From the NCBI RefSeq assembly GCF_019320115.1, contig NC_089587.1, positions 109,119,146-109,183,145 on the forward strand: DNA of 64,000 nt, read 5' to 3'. Under the pieces are notes generated by a model. That model worked only from the letters and a program-made list of their open reading frames with translations, was not told the DNA's origin and searched no databases. Shown one piece after another: positions 33,506 through 46,632 of this stretch; position 1 is the stretch's first letter, and every line of letters starts with the position of its first letter. The position numbers were made by a program, and so were the translations under genes. Source of the stretch: Miscanthus floridulus. Taxonomy: Eukaryota > Streptophyta > Magnoliopsida > Poales > Poaceae.

Positions 33506-34734
33506 TGTCGGTGCAGAAAGTGACCAACTAGTGAATATTTGTAGTTTTGCTGTACGTTGTGATTGGAGGTGGCCTAGCACTCAATGACATAAGATTTATA
33601 CTGGTTCAGGCAACGTGCCCTATGTCCAGTCAGGGTCGGTCGGTGACTTTATTTCTGAGCCCAGGTGCTCGAAGTTTGCAGTGGGGTTACAAACAAGAGG
33701 GAGAAAGATAGGGTGTACAAGAGGTCCGGTCGGCTCCGACCGAAAGGGCTGAGAGTGACAGGAACTTCGCTATGAGCTAAGTGTTCAAGCTATTGGACTA
33801 ATGAATCTAAAGGAACTGAGCTTGGATCGATCGGTCTGGTGGAATCGCCCCCCCTTGTTGGAGGAAGCGCACCCCTTTTATAGATGAAGGGATGGCTTTA
33901 CAAGTGAGAGGGTGAGAGTACGTATGCTGTCGAGCCTTGTTGCCCACGCCTACCAAGCCTTGTTGCCCACACCAACGGGGACAAGATAGTGGTAGGCGCC
34001 TACAACGCTGTTGCTGTCACTTTAGAATGTCAGATGCACATGGGAGGTCGTGCAGCATTTTTTAGGGATGGTGGATGTTGGTACCTACAAATAATGTTTG
34101 ATGCCTAGAGTCATGTGAAGAGTCTTGCTATGTCCACCCGGTATGATAAATCCTAGTGCCCATACCGCTATCGATGTCCAAAGACACGCCAGGGGCCTTA
34201 CCGTATGGGAGTTTTAGCATCCCCTACAATACTGCAGAGGGAGATGTTAGTGCCTACAATACTGTTTGTGTTAGGGTGGCTGCAGAGTACTATTCCGTGT
34301 AGGGTATGGTCCCTGGTATAGTGGTTTTGACTTGCGAGCCTTACCTTGCCTTTCTCTGCATGCCTTCTGGTTCCTACCGAACGGGCGTCCCCGATTGGAT
34401 GGCTCCAATCGGCTCTGAGTGCGCCGGTTCGGAGAAGGGTGGTGAGCAGGGTTCTTACGAGCCCTGGTCGGAGGGATGCGGGGTCGGAGTCAGAAGTAGG
34501 GCTCAGGGCAGGCCTTCCGATCAGAGAGGCCGTCCATAGACGGCTGGGGCCTGAATTGAGTGCTCCGATCGGATAGGTGGGCCGAAGTAACTGACGAGCA
34601 GGCGTTGCTATTCTTGGGCCTAGCCTTCTGGTCGGTTGCTGGACCACCCCTTTGCCCTATTGTTTTTAGACTCTTGGGCCGATCCTTGGCACAGAAGTCG
34701 GTCCCCGAGGGACCCCGGGTTTATGAACCCGACA
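33506..34734 (-). repeat. E2 5' LTR
   Basis: This 1229-bp LTR is the partner of 12506-13736, with TG...CA ends (plus strand TGTCGGTGCAG ... CCCGACA) and TSD GAGCA to its right. Its minus-strand TATA (CTATAAAAGGGG) lies near 33873-33884. Confidence 0.92.
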
Positions 34735-34788
34735 GAGCACATGAAGTCTAGAACCCTAACCTCTCTTGTGAGAACCCTAGTGACCTAT

Positions 34789-37114
34789 TGAAGGGTCGAG
34801 ATGGCGGACTAGAGGGGGGGTGAATAGTCTTTTCTAAAATTAATCGCGTTGACTAACCGATACAAATGCGGAATTAAAACTATCGGTCTAGCCAAGACTA
34901 TACCTCACTATATATGTTCACTAGCACCTTGCAAAGATAACAATTATGCAACAAAGGTGCCGGGCTAGCTAGAGCTCTCCTAAACAATTCTAGGAGCAAG
35001 GTTACACAAACCTATGCCACTAGTACTTTAAGCAACAAGGGAGCTCCTACACATGCTAGTAAGCAAAAGCACAAAGCTAACTAAGCTCACTAGCAATGCT
35101 CAATAACAAGGCAACCAATGCCTAATTAGAGAGCGCAAATACTTAGCTACACAAACTAAGCAATGTGACTAACAAGGTTACTAAAACCAAATTAGCCATG
35201 CAAGGGAGCTACTTCTATGCTACGCAAGCAAGAAGGTAATTAGCAAGCTACACAAGCTATCTAATTACAAGAGCAACTACACAAGCTTAATATGTAAAAA
35301 AAGTAATCGCAAGCTTGTGTAATGGGGATGCAAACCAACGGGAAGAACAAGGTTGACACGATGATTTTTCTCCCGAGGTTCACGTGTTTGCCAAAACGCT
35401 AGTCCCCGTTGTGTCGACCGCTCACTTGGTGGTTCGGCGGCTAATTAGCATCACCCGCTAAGCCCGCATGTCGGGCGCCGCAAGAACCTACCCCTTGAGT
35501 GAGGGTAGCTCAATGACACGCTTTACTAAAGTTGCTCTTCGTGACTCCCGTGGGGCAAGCACAAGTGCCCCTCACAAGCACTTCTCCGGAGCGCCGCACA
35601 AGCTTCTTGCGCGCTTCGACGGAGACCACCACCAAGCCGTCTAGGAGGTGGCAACCTCCAAGAGTAACAAGCACCACCGGCTTGCAACTCGATCACCTAG
35701 TGCCACTCGATGCAACCTCACGATGCAATCGCACTAGAATCGCTTCACTCACACAATCGAATGATCACTATCAAGTATATGTGTGATGGAGGGCTCCTAA
35801 GCACTCTCAAGCATGGACACAAAGTCCCCCAAGGTGCTCAGCACCAGCCATGGCCGAGGGCCACTTCTATTTATAGCCCCAAGGGCTAAACTAGCCGTTA
35901 CCCCTTCACTGGGCAACGGTCGGGCCGACCGGACGCTCCGGTCGTGTTGACCGGACGCTGGACCTCAGCGTCCGGTCGCTCGCAGACGACCACGTGTCCC
36001 AATTCCAACGGTCACTTGACCTGACCAGACGCTCTAGCTTCAACTGACCGGACGCTGAACCCCCAGTGTCCGGTCGTTTCCAGTAAGCTCCCGAGCATGA
36101 CCGGACGCGTCCGGTCGAACGCGATCGGACGCAGCCAGCGTCCGGTCACACTCCAGCTACTGTGTCACCGTACGTCAGCCTGACCAGACGCAGCCTACCA
36201 GCGTCCGGTGCATTCAGATCCAGCGTCCGGTCAGTTGACCGACGCCAGCATCTTCTCCATTCTCTTCACCCTTGCACCAAAGTGCTAACCACCAGAATTT
36301 GCATCCGGCGCAATAGAAAATAGACATTCCATTTTCCCAAAAGCGCCGAATCCACCAAGTGTAAATGTGCCAACACCACCAAGTGTACACCACCATGTGT
36401 ATGTGTGTTAGCATTTTCACAATCATTTCCCAAAGGATGTTAGCCACTCAACTTGCCACGCCACTCGATCCTAGCGACAATGCAAAGTTAGATCACTCGA
36501 GTGGCACTAGATGACCGATATGCAAACAAGTTTGCCCCTCTTGATAGTACGGCCATCTATCCTAAACCCGGTCATAAACTTCTCTACACACCTATGACCG
36601 GTGAAATGAAATGCCCTAGGTAATACCTTTGCCTTGCGCATTCCATTCCATCTCCTTCAATGTCGATGCAACACATGCACCAACACGATCAACAATGATA
36701 TGATCCACTTCATATCATCACATGATCATATTGGTTCATCGATCTTGACTCTACTTGCTCTTCACCGTTGCCATCGTCCATCGGCGCCAAGTCTTGCTCA
36801 AGCTTCACCGCCACACGGTCCATCACTCCAAAGCCTTCGACTTGCCCTTCACGCTTGCAACCGGTCCATCAAGCCAAGTCTTGTCTTGATCTTCTCCACC
36901 TTGATCACATGACTCAATGTCATGTCTCATGTGCAATAAGCTCCTTCATCATCACATGTGTGAGCTTTGCAACATCTCCAAGCCATTTTCACCTTCATGG
37001 CATATGTTGCTCACACACATGTACCTGTGGACTAATCACCTGTGTATCTCACATAAACACAATTAGTCCACCTAAGTTGTCACTCAATTACCAAAACCAA
37101 ACAAGGACCTTTCA
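34789..37114. repeat. Solo LTR, probably Ty1/copia Sirevirus-like
   Basis: The ends are TGAAGGGTCG and AGGACCTTTCA, a short inverted repeat. The perfect TSD CCTAT is at 34784-34788 and 37115-37119. No PBS, polypurine tract or coding sequence lies inside or beside it, so it is a solo LTR of 2326 bp left by LTR-LTR recombination. The middle (35925-36235) carries many 'accggacgct / agcgtccggtc' units in both orientations, which suggests a Sirevirus-type copia LTR. A TATA-like tctatttatagcc is at about 35867. Confidence 0.88.
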
Positions 37115-37128
37115 CCTATGTACATAGT

Positions 37129-40100
37129 TGTGGTAGAACCGCCCGAAATAGCATACTTACGGAGGCGCTCGTCTTCCATTAGACACTAAGCTCCTCGAAA
37201 GCAGGGTACAACGAGCGGTGTCCATCGGGCACACCTCGAGGGAGAACCCGAAAGATCCACATTTTCCGCAAGGATCCAATAATGAGAATGAGTTACAATA
37301 CCAGTTCATTTCATACATCAGAGTTTCTTAAAAAGTACATTATTACAATACCAAATACCAGAGTGCGGAATGATAACAGCGGAAAATAACAACTAGTGAT
37401 AAAGGCGAGGATTCCGTCTGAGCCCACCAGAAGGATCCTCCACTTAGAGTTACTCTTCAAGCATCACCTGCAATAGGGGTAAATAAATCCTGAGTACACA
37501 ATGTACTTGCAAGACTTATCCGACTATTGGGAATAATTTCTCGACTCCAAGGAATATGATAGGCTTTATGGTTTGCTAGTTTTCTTTAGTAGAAAGCAAC
37601 ACTAATAGTGAGTCCATATTTAAGTCTCATTATAAGCCATTTTAAATTATCATCTAGCCAGTCTATGTAAGCACCTATTCTACTTCCAAGCAAGAGTTGA
37701 GCAATCGGTTCCATGTCTTCTCCTTTCAACTTTCGGTTCTTACTACGATGCTAGAGTTATGACAAGTCGTACCGACTCGATGGCGATTCACGAACCAATG
37801 TGCTCAGCTAGGTGCCCCAAAACACACGCCCTGCTTGTCCCTAGGCACAAGCAGGACTTACCCATCACTCTCCTATCCCGGGTGTCTAGGTCCCCATCCA
37901 AACTTGGACTCCAAGCCCCCACACCGAAGTCCCAGACTCCGTGTGGTGCAAGGACCTCCACCATCCCGCCTCCAATCAGCCGGTCCAGAAAGAGCCGGAT
38001 CCGCGACAAGAGAGCAACAAGTCTTCCCTATGCCCATACCCAAGTATGCGCTCGGGACAATATATCTATGACTTGCCTAGCGTCCATTGCAACGACCAGT
38101 CCTTAATCAACACGGATAGAGAAAATGTGTAACCAAGTCATGCCCTGTTGGCCGCAGGACACAACCCCTTACACCCACCAGTACCCAAATCATATCCCTG
38201 CCCGGTCACCAATTTCCTTTCCACCATTTTATCATGAGTGATCATATTTTATCACCTATTTGCGAGTAACGGCAGGTTACTCACGCTACCGATATCCTGA
38301 GCATAGCAGCTACTTGACTTGTACTAGTAGGACTCATGGGTAGATATATTTATGCAGGTAGTTTCCATAAAATGCCTATAACTTAAATGCACATCACATA
38401 TATATATATATATTTAGTGATCATAAAAATATGGATTATGCTCCGAGGCTTGCCTTGGGCAGGCACCGGGTCAGCAGGGTCAGCACCAATAGGCTCCTGG
38501 GCTTCCTCCTGCGCAAGGATCTCCTCCTCGTACTCTTCGATCACCTCCTCATACTCTGGCTCGCCAACGGGCATGAAGTCTACCAGTTTGTGATCTACAT
38601 GAAATGGTGATGCAACGTTTAATAATACGGCAACAGAAATCTTAAAATAAAAGTACATCGATTAAACTACTAAGTGAGGTCTACTCACCAAAGGCTAAGC
38701 TACATACCGTCACCACTAACAAGTAAGAAACATGACATTCGTTCTTATAGCAACTACAGGTATTCTTACTCCTAATGCTAATTTATGCAATATACAATAA
38801 AGCAAAGATAATAGCTACTCTATCTAACAACTCATTCCAAGGCTACAAAATTTACAGCAAGTACATCATGGCCTAGGGAAACTACTATAAAGTTTTTGTG
38901 TCGATAGCTATCACCAATTGTCCACAAATATTCTTGCAAATATGAAGCTACATAATACCAAGCTTTCTAATTAGAATTTATGAGCATATCACCATAACCG
39001 CTAACTGTGAACTAACTACCCTAACAGATAGATGGTATTTTTTGTGAACCTAACAAAATTAGTCTTGCTATTTTTGGACAACTACGCAATTTACTATGAT
39101 TTATTGAAGTTTGGTTCATAACTAAACTAAATAAACATTTCTAATCTTCTGAAAATTAAGAAAACCGAATCCCTCTCCTTGGCCCAATTCGCTGGCTCGT
39201 CCCGTGACTGCGCGACGCGCACACCAGAGCAGCGCGGCCCAGCCGGCCAACGACCCACGATGAGGGAAGTCCCACGCGTGAAGGCAAATATGCACGGGCA
39301 CCCCCGAAGTACTATGTAATCACAACGAGCTCTAGGATACTATTCCACCAGTCTAAGGTTTTACAGCTACACCCTCTCCTTTCTCCTTCTTCACCGCGGC
39401 GATGTCCCCCGGCACCCGTGCGCGCACTGGCGCGATGGCGCGGGCACTGGGCGATCACGCCGGCATCACCTGAACCTCTACTACCTAACTAAGGGGCCGA
39501 TGATTACCTTGGGGACAAAGCGAAGCGACTGGAGGCTTCACGGTGAATAGAGGCGCCATGCCAAGCCCCCTCCCCGGTGGTGGTCCCTTTCCTACAATGG
39601 CGAGCGCGTTCCCATGAGTGACAGCGAAGACGAAGCAAGCAACTACGCTAGAGAGCTCAAGGGACTACCCACGGATACCTTTGTGTTGACGGTCTGGCCG
39701 AAGAAAGCCTGAGGTGAGCTGGCCACGTGCGTGCGAGGTGGTGCGGTGGTGCACGGCAGTGGCATGGCTGCACCAGGGACTGCTACATGGCGGCAGGGCT
39801 TAAACTAAGGTAAGCATGGTGACACTCGACTGGAGGAGAGGCTAGTAGAGCGAGGGATTGGACTGAGATGCCTTGGTTGCGAGGATAGCCGACGGCGCAG
39901 GCCCTCCCGGTCTTATGGACCCAAAGGCGTGGCTTTTCAAAATTGGGGCCTATGACGGAGCTACAGGCAGTGATGTGGGGTCGGTAGGACAGCAGGCTAC
40001 CTAGCGGAGTCAAGGACAAAGCCAATTGCAACAGGGCACTGCTACCATGGTGAATTTGAAAGAGTCGTCTCGACGGCCATGGAGACAGCGGAGGCAGGGG

Positions 40101-41269
40101 AGGTCCTGGCGTGGCTTGGCTTGGTCCAACTATGGACATCAATGCAACCAACAAACACGTGCCACGATGGGGGACAGTGGGACGTGCCCCAGGCGACTGA
40201 CCGCATGGTCGAGGCAGCAAGCCGACGAGACAGCACGGCATCGCAGCGGGCAGCGCAAGACAAGAACGGCACAGTGCGAGCGACGTGGAGGTGATGGGGG
40301 AGCAGGCGGTCATCACACGTGTGAGCAGCCAAGGCGAGTCAACGAAGCAGCGCCATGCGTGGCCACTGGTGGCATGTCGTGCGGGACCCGATGCGCCTCT
40401 GGCCAAAATAGGCAGAGCAGGGCATGGCACGACAGACGCGGTCGACGCCCCGGACGCAGTGCGTTAGCCAGCGAAGTGACCCACGCGCCAGCAAGGGCAG
40501 CAGGTAGCCAAGGCCTGTGCGCTCATGCACGGTAGCGAGGGCGCAGCCGGCGCTCCGGTGCGCTAGATGAGCCAGCAGCGGCGGTAGGCTAGGCAGTGGT
40601 GGTGGTCACGGCCAGCGTTGTGCAGGTGGCCTAGCACGCAGTGCAAGGTCATGCGCATGCACAGACATGGCGTGGGGCACAGCCAGCGTAATAGCGGGGT
40701 CTGGCCGGTGCAGTAGTGCGCTGGCAAGCCAGCAACGGCGGTAGGCCAGCGGTGACCACGCCTAGAGCCGAGACATGTGCCGTGCACGCATTTTAAAGCA
40801 ACCTAAAAACTTGTACACGATGCTCCAAAGGCCAAACCAACTGTTCAATGCACAAGAGGGTATGTTGGGCTATCGATCGGAGTCCAGATAGTGTACCACT
40901 TCCTAAGACGATCGGTCTACAATTATCGCCAAAGGTGGCTTCGTCGACCTTCTTTCGAACCTACGTGGAACGACATCGATTCGAATGATTTCGCATCGAA
41001 ATCCAAAACCGACCTACGGAATGTACTAGCGAGTTATTCTTGTCCCCGACCGCACATGTTACATCGCCGTTCGCAAAACGTTCTATACATTTTTGTTCGA
41101 CCACAAATTCAATCAAGTGACATGACACGTAACATTGTTTCACGTTTCGCATACATGTTTCCAGTGTCTAACATTGATTTATAATTCATGTCATACACAT
41201 ATGCACATAAATATGATGCTCATGTAATGTTTAGCAAGAATAGTACAACATAACACCAAGGGTGTTACA
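37129..41269 (-). repeat. Solo LTR, 4.1 kb, probably Tekay/Del-like Ty3/gypsy
   Basis: Read on the minus strand it starts TGTAACACCCTTGGTG and ends GGTTCTACCACA. The perfect TSD ATAGT is at 37124-37128 and 41270-41274. TGTAACACCC is the familiar start of Tekay/Del chromovirus LTRs, and LTRs of 3-4 kb are usual there. No internal region is attached. Long open frames at 39780-40540 on both strands are products of GC-rich sequence (39200-40800) and match no protein I know. A (TA)n run is at 38399-38413. Confidence 0.85.
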
Positions 41270-41281
41270 ATAGTAGCATAA

Positions 41282-41753
41282 TGTGGGGGTATTAACCCCT
41301 ATACCCTTACGGCTAGGCTTGGGCTAGCCCAGATCAGTGGGTTTGGTCCACCAAAAGACGACGCGCGGCCCGGCCAACCTGTTCGGAGTCCCGCGTAAGG
41401 AGTCAAGACAGATTTGGCGATCAAGCAAGGTCCTGGTCGGTTAGAATAGGAATCCTTATCCGGCCACATATGGCAATTGTAACTGGCTAGGATTAGTTTC
41501 CAGATCTGTAACCCTGCCCCCCAGACTATATAAGGCGGGCAGGGGACCCCTCTAAAAAACATCTCTCATTGACATACAGCAATACAAATCAAACATAGGA
41601 CGTAGGTATTACGCCTTCTTGGCGGCCGAACCTGGATAAAACCTCGTGTCCGTCTTGCGTCACCGTCTTGTTTGTGGCTTGCGCATCTGTCTGCCGACAA
41701 TCTACTACCTTGGGCATACCCCTAGGTAGACTGCCGACTATATTTCGTCGACA
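41282..41753 (+). repeat. E3 5' LTR
   Basis: It starts TGTGGGGGTATTAACCCC, which is itself a near palindrome (ggggtattaacccc), and ends TTTCGTCGACA. The TATA box ctatataaggcggg is near 41524. Confidence 0.92.
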
Positions 41754-41772
41754 GTGGCGCGCCAGGTAGGGG
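41754..41772 (+). promoter_or_regulatory. E3 primer-binding site
   Basis: gtggcgcgccaggtagggg directly follows the LTR end. It is the same PBS class as E1. Confidence 0.78.
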
Positions 41773-41800
41773 TGTGTGTACTGCTCTCCAAGCGAACAAG

Positions 41801-44623
41801 ATGGTCATCACCTCCAGCTCCATGGCTACGCCAAGCGGACTCACGTTCACCGTCGGCCAGATCACCTAGACCACCGGCTTTGACGACTTCATCGCCATGA
41901 CCACGGAGGAGGTGCGGATTCAATCTGCGTCAACCACTACCTCACCTGCATCGGCTACGGCTCTGACCACGGTGGATGCGGCTCTGACCATGGTGGACAC
42001 GGCTTCGACCATGGTGGATATGGCTCCGACCATAGTACATCTGGCTCCGACCATGCCGGCATCATCTTCAGCCACGCCGACAACCCGTCATCCGCTTCCC
42101 CGCTACAAAGGGAAGCAGATCGACAACACCGACCTGCTCGACTCCATTGATCGGGTCGGCACCAAACTCGCTAAAACCCTAGCTCTGGTAAGTACAATTC
42201 AAAGTCAACCTAATGAGCAGGTAACCGCTCCCCACAACAGATCTACCCGACCAGTTCGGGCCAGCTGTCCTGCACGGCTTGGTATAGATCTCGTGGTCAT
42301 ATCTACTCCCGAAGGGCGCTCCGCTCATCGCCGGCCAGCCTCCGCAATGGGCCTCTGGCTCTCCGAGTATGAAGCCTCGACGGAGAACTACCAGGTCCAG
42401 CCCTACGGCCTACGAAACGCTGCCTCCAGCTATGCGCATAACCTACAACGCCGCTCGGATCTATGTTTTATGCACCGACCTCGGCTGAAGCCACGCCACT
42501 TCATCAACATGATCTGAATTGAAGATTATCAAGAAGGATCCGTCCACACAGTCCAAGAGGGTGACTCTAGCTCCTCGTCTGGCATCGTATCTAATGCCTC
42601 CGTCCACACTGAGCTCTAGCATCACGACGATGAAGGCATCGAATACGATCTGGATATCCCAGACCATGCCCCATGGGTCCCACAATTCCCATCTTTCCCG
42701 CCAAGGCGAGGGGATTTGATCAACGTTGTCAGCAATGATGAACCACCAGTAGTTGGCAAAATGGAACAAGAAAGGACTACGCGCGAGGCATGCAATATTG
42801 ACCGGTTTAATCGCCGGCAAATCGAAGCTGAAGCAGAAGAGGAAGCGCGATGCATAAGGGTCCAGCCGCGCGACCTCAACAATGCTTTCGACAGGGTGGG
42901 GGACAAACAAGTCTTCAAGACTCCAAGCGCCAACGTAGCCGTCGCCATGGCGACAATGCAGCGGCTACCCAACACTCCCGAGACCCAGGCAGTTCGCGAT
43001 GACATACAAGCTTATTTGACGGCTGCTATGGCTTAGACCGCAGAGATGGTGAATCAAGCCCGGGCTCCATCCATTTCAGTCGAATCAAGCCACAGCCGCT
43101 AATACTCAAGTTGCTCACAGCCACTCAACCAACATGGCTCGTGCAACAATGACCCATCAGACAACCATCAAGGCGGAAACGGTGGTCATGATGGTGGTCG
43201 GGACGACAACCGCCGCCGGGAGGATAACCGCCGCGACGTTTGGGATGACAACTGCCGAGATAACCGCGACAATTGCCATGATAACCACGGTCGCAGGACT
43301 AATCTAGATGGCAATCGAGATCGCCGCGATGGCAATAACGATCTCCGCCATTACCTCGGTGGACATGATCTGCGCGCTCGCATCAACCAGAGAGCCAACG
43401 ATCGTGCATCCCATGAATGCTATCGCCGTATGGAATATGACACTACCCATGGTCCGCCGGGTTTGAAGCAGTTTACTCCACACCTTCGCCAAGTCATATG
43501 GCCCAAGAACTTCAAGCTCGAGAAACTTCAGAAGTACGACGGCAAGGAAAACCCCGAATTATGGGTCATGCTCTATGAAACTGCGTGCAGATCGGCCATG
43601 GCTGATGAGCACGTCATGTCTAACTACTTCCTAGTCGCTGTTGGCCATGCAGGTCACCAATGGCTGGTCAGCTTGCCGGCGAACTACTTTGATTCTTGGC
43701 AGGAGCTCAAGCAAGCCTTCATCGACAACTTCATCGCTACTTGTGAACAACCGGGCAACAAGTACGATCTGCAATGGATCCGAGATCAGAAAGATGAGCC
43801 ACTACGCGAGTACGTCTGGTGTTTCTCGGAGATGCGCATCAAGGTCCCATCAATCTCCGACAATGAGGCAATCGAGGCTTTCATCACTGGCCTCCGCTTC
43901 CACGACGCCCTAAGGGACAAGCTCCTCCGCAAGAGACCTGAATCGGTCACACCGCTCCTGGCCACCGCTAAGAAATATGCGGACGCTGACGATGCTAAGA
44001 AGATAATTATTGAAGAGGCAGCAAGGGTTCCACGCTCCGACCACCCCCCACACCGCGACGACTACCGCGGCAACCATGGTCGGAACGACAATTTTGACCG
44101 CCGCAACCAGCGCAACGACTCCCGCAACCACCGCGACCAACGTAATCAGCGGCATAACCGCCGTGATGATTACAGGGGCAAGCATGCTCGGGAGGACGAT
44201 GGCGAGGTCAACACCGTTAAAAAAGGTGGCGGACGTCGTAACTACAAAGACGACTACGCCAAAGCATTGAAAGGGCCCTGCCAGCTCCACCCTAAGGCAA
44301 ACCATACAATGGAGAATTGCCGCGTTCTCAAGTCTATCTACACGTGTCAACATGCTCCGGATACATCCGACAAGTCTAACGACGCAGGGGAACAGCACAA
44401 CGAGGACAATGACAACGAAGACGTAGATCCTCGTCACAAGTACGTCAAGCCAACTGATCACGTGCACACCATCATTGGTGGCAAAGTGTCCATTGAGACC
44501 AAACGAGAACACAAGCTGCTCGCCCGCGCTTGCTTGAACATGGCCAACACCGACAACCTCCTCACCGATCCGCGGCTCCCTCCATGGTCTCACCGTGAAA
44601 TCTCCTTCAGCAGAAAGGATTAA
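41801..44623 (+). pseudogene. E3 gag
   Basis: ATG 41801 (MVITSSSMATPSGLTF) opens a single frame that continues without frameshift through pol to the E4 insertion at 46632. The gag core is at about 43500-43960 (NFKLEKLQKYDGKENPELWV, WLVSLPANYFDSWQEL, FIDNFIATCEQPGN, EAFITGLRFHDALRDKLL). A long Arg/Asn/Asp-rich stretch follows, then a partial zinc-finger-like C-x2-H...C (CQLHPKANHTMENC). Stops include 42515-42517 and 43034-43036. An N-terminal 24-bp coding repeat (gctctgaccatggtgga...) lies at about 41955-42055. Gag would form particles. The stop at 44621-44623 falls at the gag-pol border. Confidence 0.8.
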
Positions 44624-46632
44624 TGGGCCGCAATACCTGAGCCAGGACGCTTTCCCCTGGTCCTCGATCCTTGTATCAACAAGATTCAGTTCAACAGAGT
44701 ACTAATCGACGGCGGTAGCTCCATCGATATACTATTCAAGAACAGTCTGCCTGCCCTGAAAATAGCCCAGGCGGACCTCCAGCCGTACAAGGCACAGTTC
44801 TGGGGTGTTCTCCCCAGACAGAGCTCTACACCTCTTGGGCAGATCACGTTACCTATGCAATTTGGGACTCTGGACCACTTCCGCACTGACTACATCAACT
44901 TTGTGGTCGCTGACTTCGATGGCACCTACCATGCTATTCTTGGCTGACCGTCGCTCACCAAGTTCATGGCCATACCTCATTACAGGTATCTGGTGCTCAA
45001 GATGCCTACCGAGAAAGGAGTTCTAACCCTCAGGGGCAACGTATACATAGCTTATACCTGCGAGGACGATAGCTTCAAAATAGCAGAGGCCCACGACCTC
45101 TCTATTCGCATGGCCGAGACTATGCTCGATGCTAAGAAGACCCCAGCCGACCACCTGGAGATCCCAGAGCTCGAGGCTCCACGCAAGAACATCAAGTCCA
45201 AGGAGCACAAGGTGATCCAGCTAGTCGACGGTGATCCCAGCAAAACGGCCCTTATCGGGGCCAGCCTGGACCCCAAATAGGAAGACGCGCTTGTCAGGTT
45301 CTTGAGGAGCAACGTGGATGTGTTCGCATGGAAACCTGCCGACATGCCCGGTGTACCTCAGAACTTGATCGAGCACTCCTTGAATGTCAACAGCAAGGCC
45401 AAACCTATCAAGCAGAAGCTACGATGGTTTGCTCGCGACAAGAAGGAGGCGATTAGGGTAGAAGTTACATGGCTTTTGGCAGCCAGATTTATCAAAGAAG
45501 TGTATCATCCGGAGTGGTTAGCCAACCCGGTTCTTGTACACAAAAAGAATAATGAATGGAGAATGTGCGTTGATTATACTGATCTCAACAAACACTGCCC
45601 TAAGGACCCCTTCGGCTTACCTCGCATAGACGAGGTCGTAGACTCAACCGCCGGTTGCGAGTTACTTTCCTTTCTCAATTGCTACTCTGGTTATCACCAG
45701 ATCGCTCTCAAAAAGGATGATCAGATCAAGACATCTTTCATCACGCCTTTCGGCGCCTATTGCTACACGACCATGTCGTTTGGGCTCAAGAACACCGAGG
45801 CTACCTACCAACGAGCCATACAGGCTTGCCTCAAAGACGAGATAAAAGACGACCTCATCGAGGCTTATGTTGATGATATAGTTGTCAAAACCAGGGAAGC
45901 ACATACCCTTGTTGACAACCTGGAACGCACCTTTGCAGCCCTTAACATATTCCAGTGGAAATTAAACCCAAAGAAGTGCATCTTTGGTGTTCCTTCTGGC
46001 ATACTACTTGGCAACGTCGTCAGTCACGACGGCATACGCCCTAATCTGGAGAAAGTCAAAGCTATCTTGGACATGAAGCCACCCAAAAAGGTGAAGGATG
46101 TTCAGAAGCTTACCGGATGCATGGCCACCCTCAGCCATTTCATATCAAGATTAGGCGAAAAAGGATTACCGTTCTTCAAACTACTCAAAGCATCCGAAAA
46201 GTTTGAGTGGTCGGAGGAAGCAGACGCTGCCTTCACACAGCTGAAACAATACCTCACGTCACCTCCGGTCCTCACTGCTCCAAGAGAAGACGAAACACTC
46301 CTGCTTTACATTGTGGCTACTAATCGAGTAGTCTCCACGGCCATGGTGGTCGAGCGTGATGAGCCTAGCCATGTTTACAAGGTACAGCGACCAATCTATT
46401 TCATTAGTGAGGTACTCAATGAGTCCAAGACCAGGTATCCACAGATTCAGAAGTTGATCTACGCCATACTGATAACATCCCAAAAGTTGAAACATTACTT
46501 CGACGGATATCGTGTGGTGGTCATGACTGAGTACCCGCTGTGAGACATCATTAGCAACAAGGATGCGAACGGGCGCATCGTCAAATGGGCAATGGAGCTA
46601 TGCCCCTTCTCCTTGGAATTTGCAAGACGTAC
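44624..46632 (+). pseudogene. E3 pol part 1: protease, reverse transcriptase, RNase H
   Basis: The protease active site RVLIDGGSSIDILF is at about 44700. The reverse transcriptase has WRMCVDYTDLNKHCPKDPFG, SGYHQIALKKDDQIKTSFIT and the catalytic YVDDIVVKTRE at about 45870. RNase H has LLYIVATNRVVSTAMVVER and PIYFISEVLNESKTRYPQIQ. The segment stays in the gag frame. Its stops (44945 TGA, 45278 TAG, 46541 TGA) are each one transition from an Arg or Gln codon. E4 begins at 46633 inside the FARRT region. This is the best preserved RT in the window; 413 codons are open from 45302 to 46543. Confidence 0.87.

Larger units (their letters stand above)
12506..34734 (-). mobile_element. E2: non-autonomous Tat-like LTR retrotransposon, split by E1
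   Basis: Two LTRs (12506-13736 and 33506-34734) flank the element, with a perfect 5-bp TSD GAGCA at 12501-12505 and 34735-34739. Orientation is minus: next to the right LTR the minus strand reads ...CACCGACA then a TTGGCGCCATCCGTGGGGAA primer-binding site, and the TATAAAAGGGG box is on the minus strand. E1 (13951-28999) sits inside. Excluding E1, the interior is only about 4.7 kb and contains a 41-codon gag start and the antisense gene, with no protease, reverse transcriptase or integrase. It is therefore a deletion derivative that depended on a relative. Confidence 0.88.

Noticed and set aside
35925..36235. Possible satellite array of accggacgct/agcgtccggt
   Set aside because: The units are short, irregular and confined to one solo LTR with its own TSD, so they are an LTR feature rather than a satellite.
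39783..40535. Overlapping 170-215 codon frames on both strands
   Set aside because: They lie inside the solo LTR 37129-41269 in a GC-rich patch. Composition is low-complexity and no domain or splice pattern is seen.
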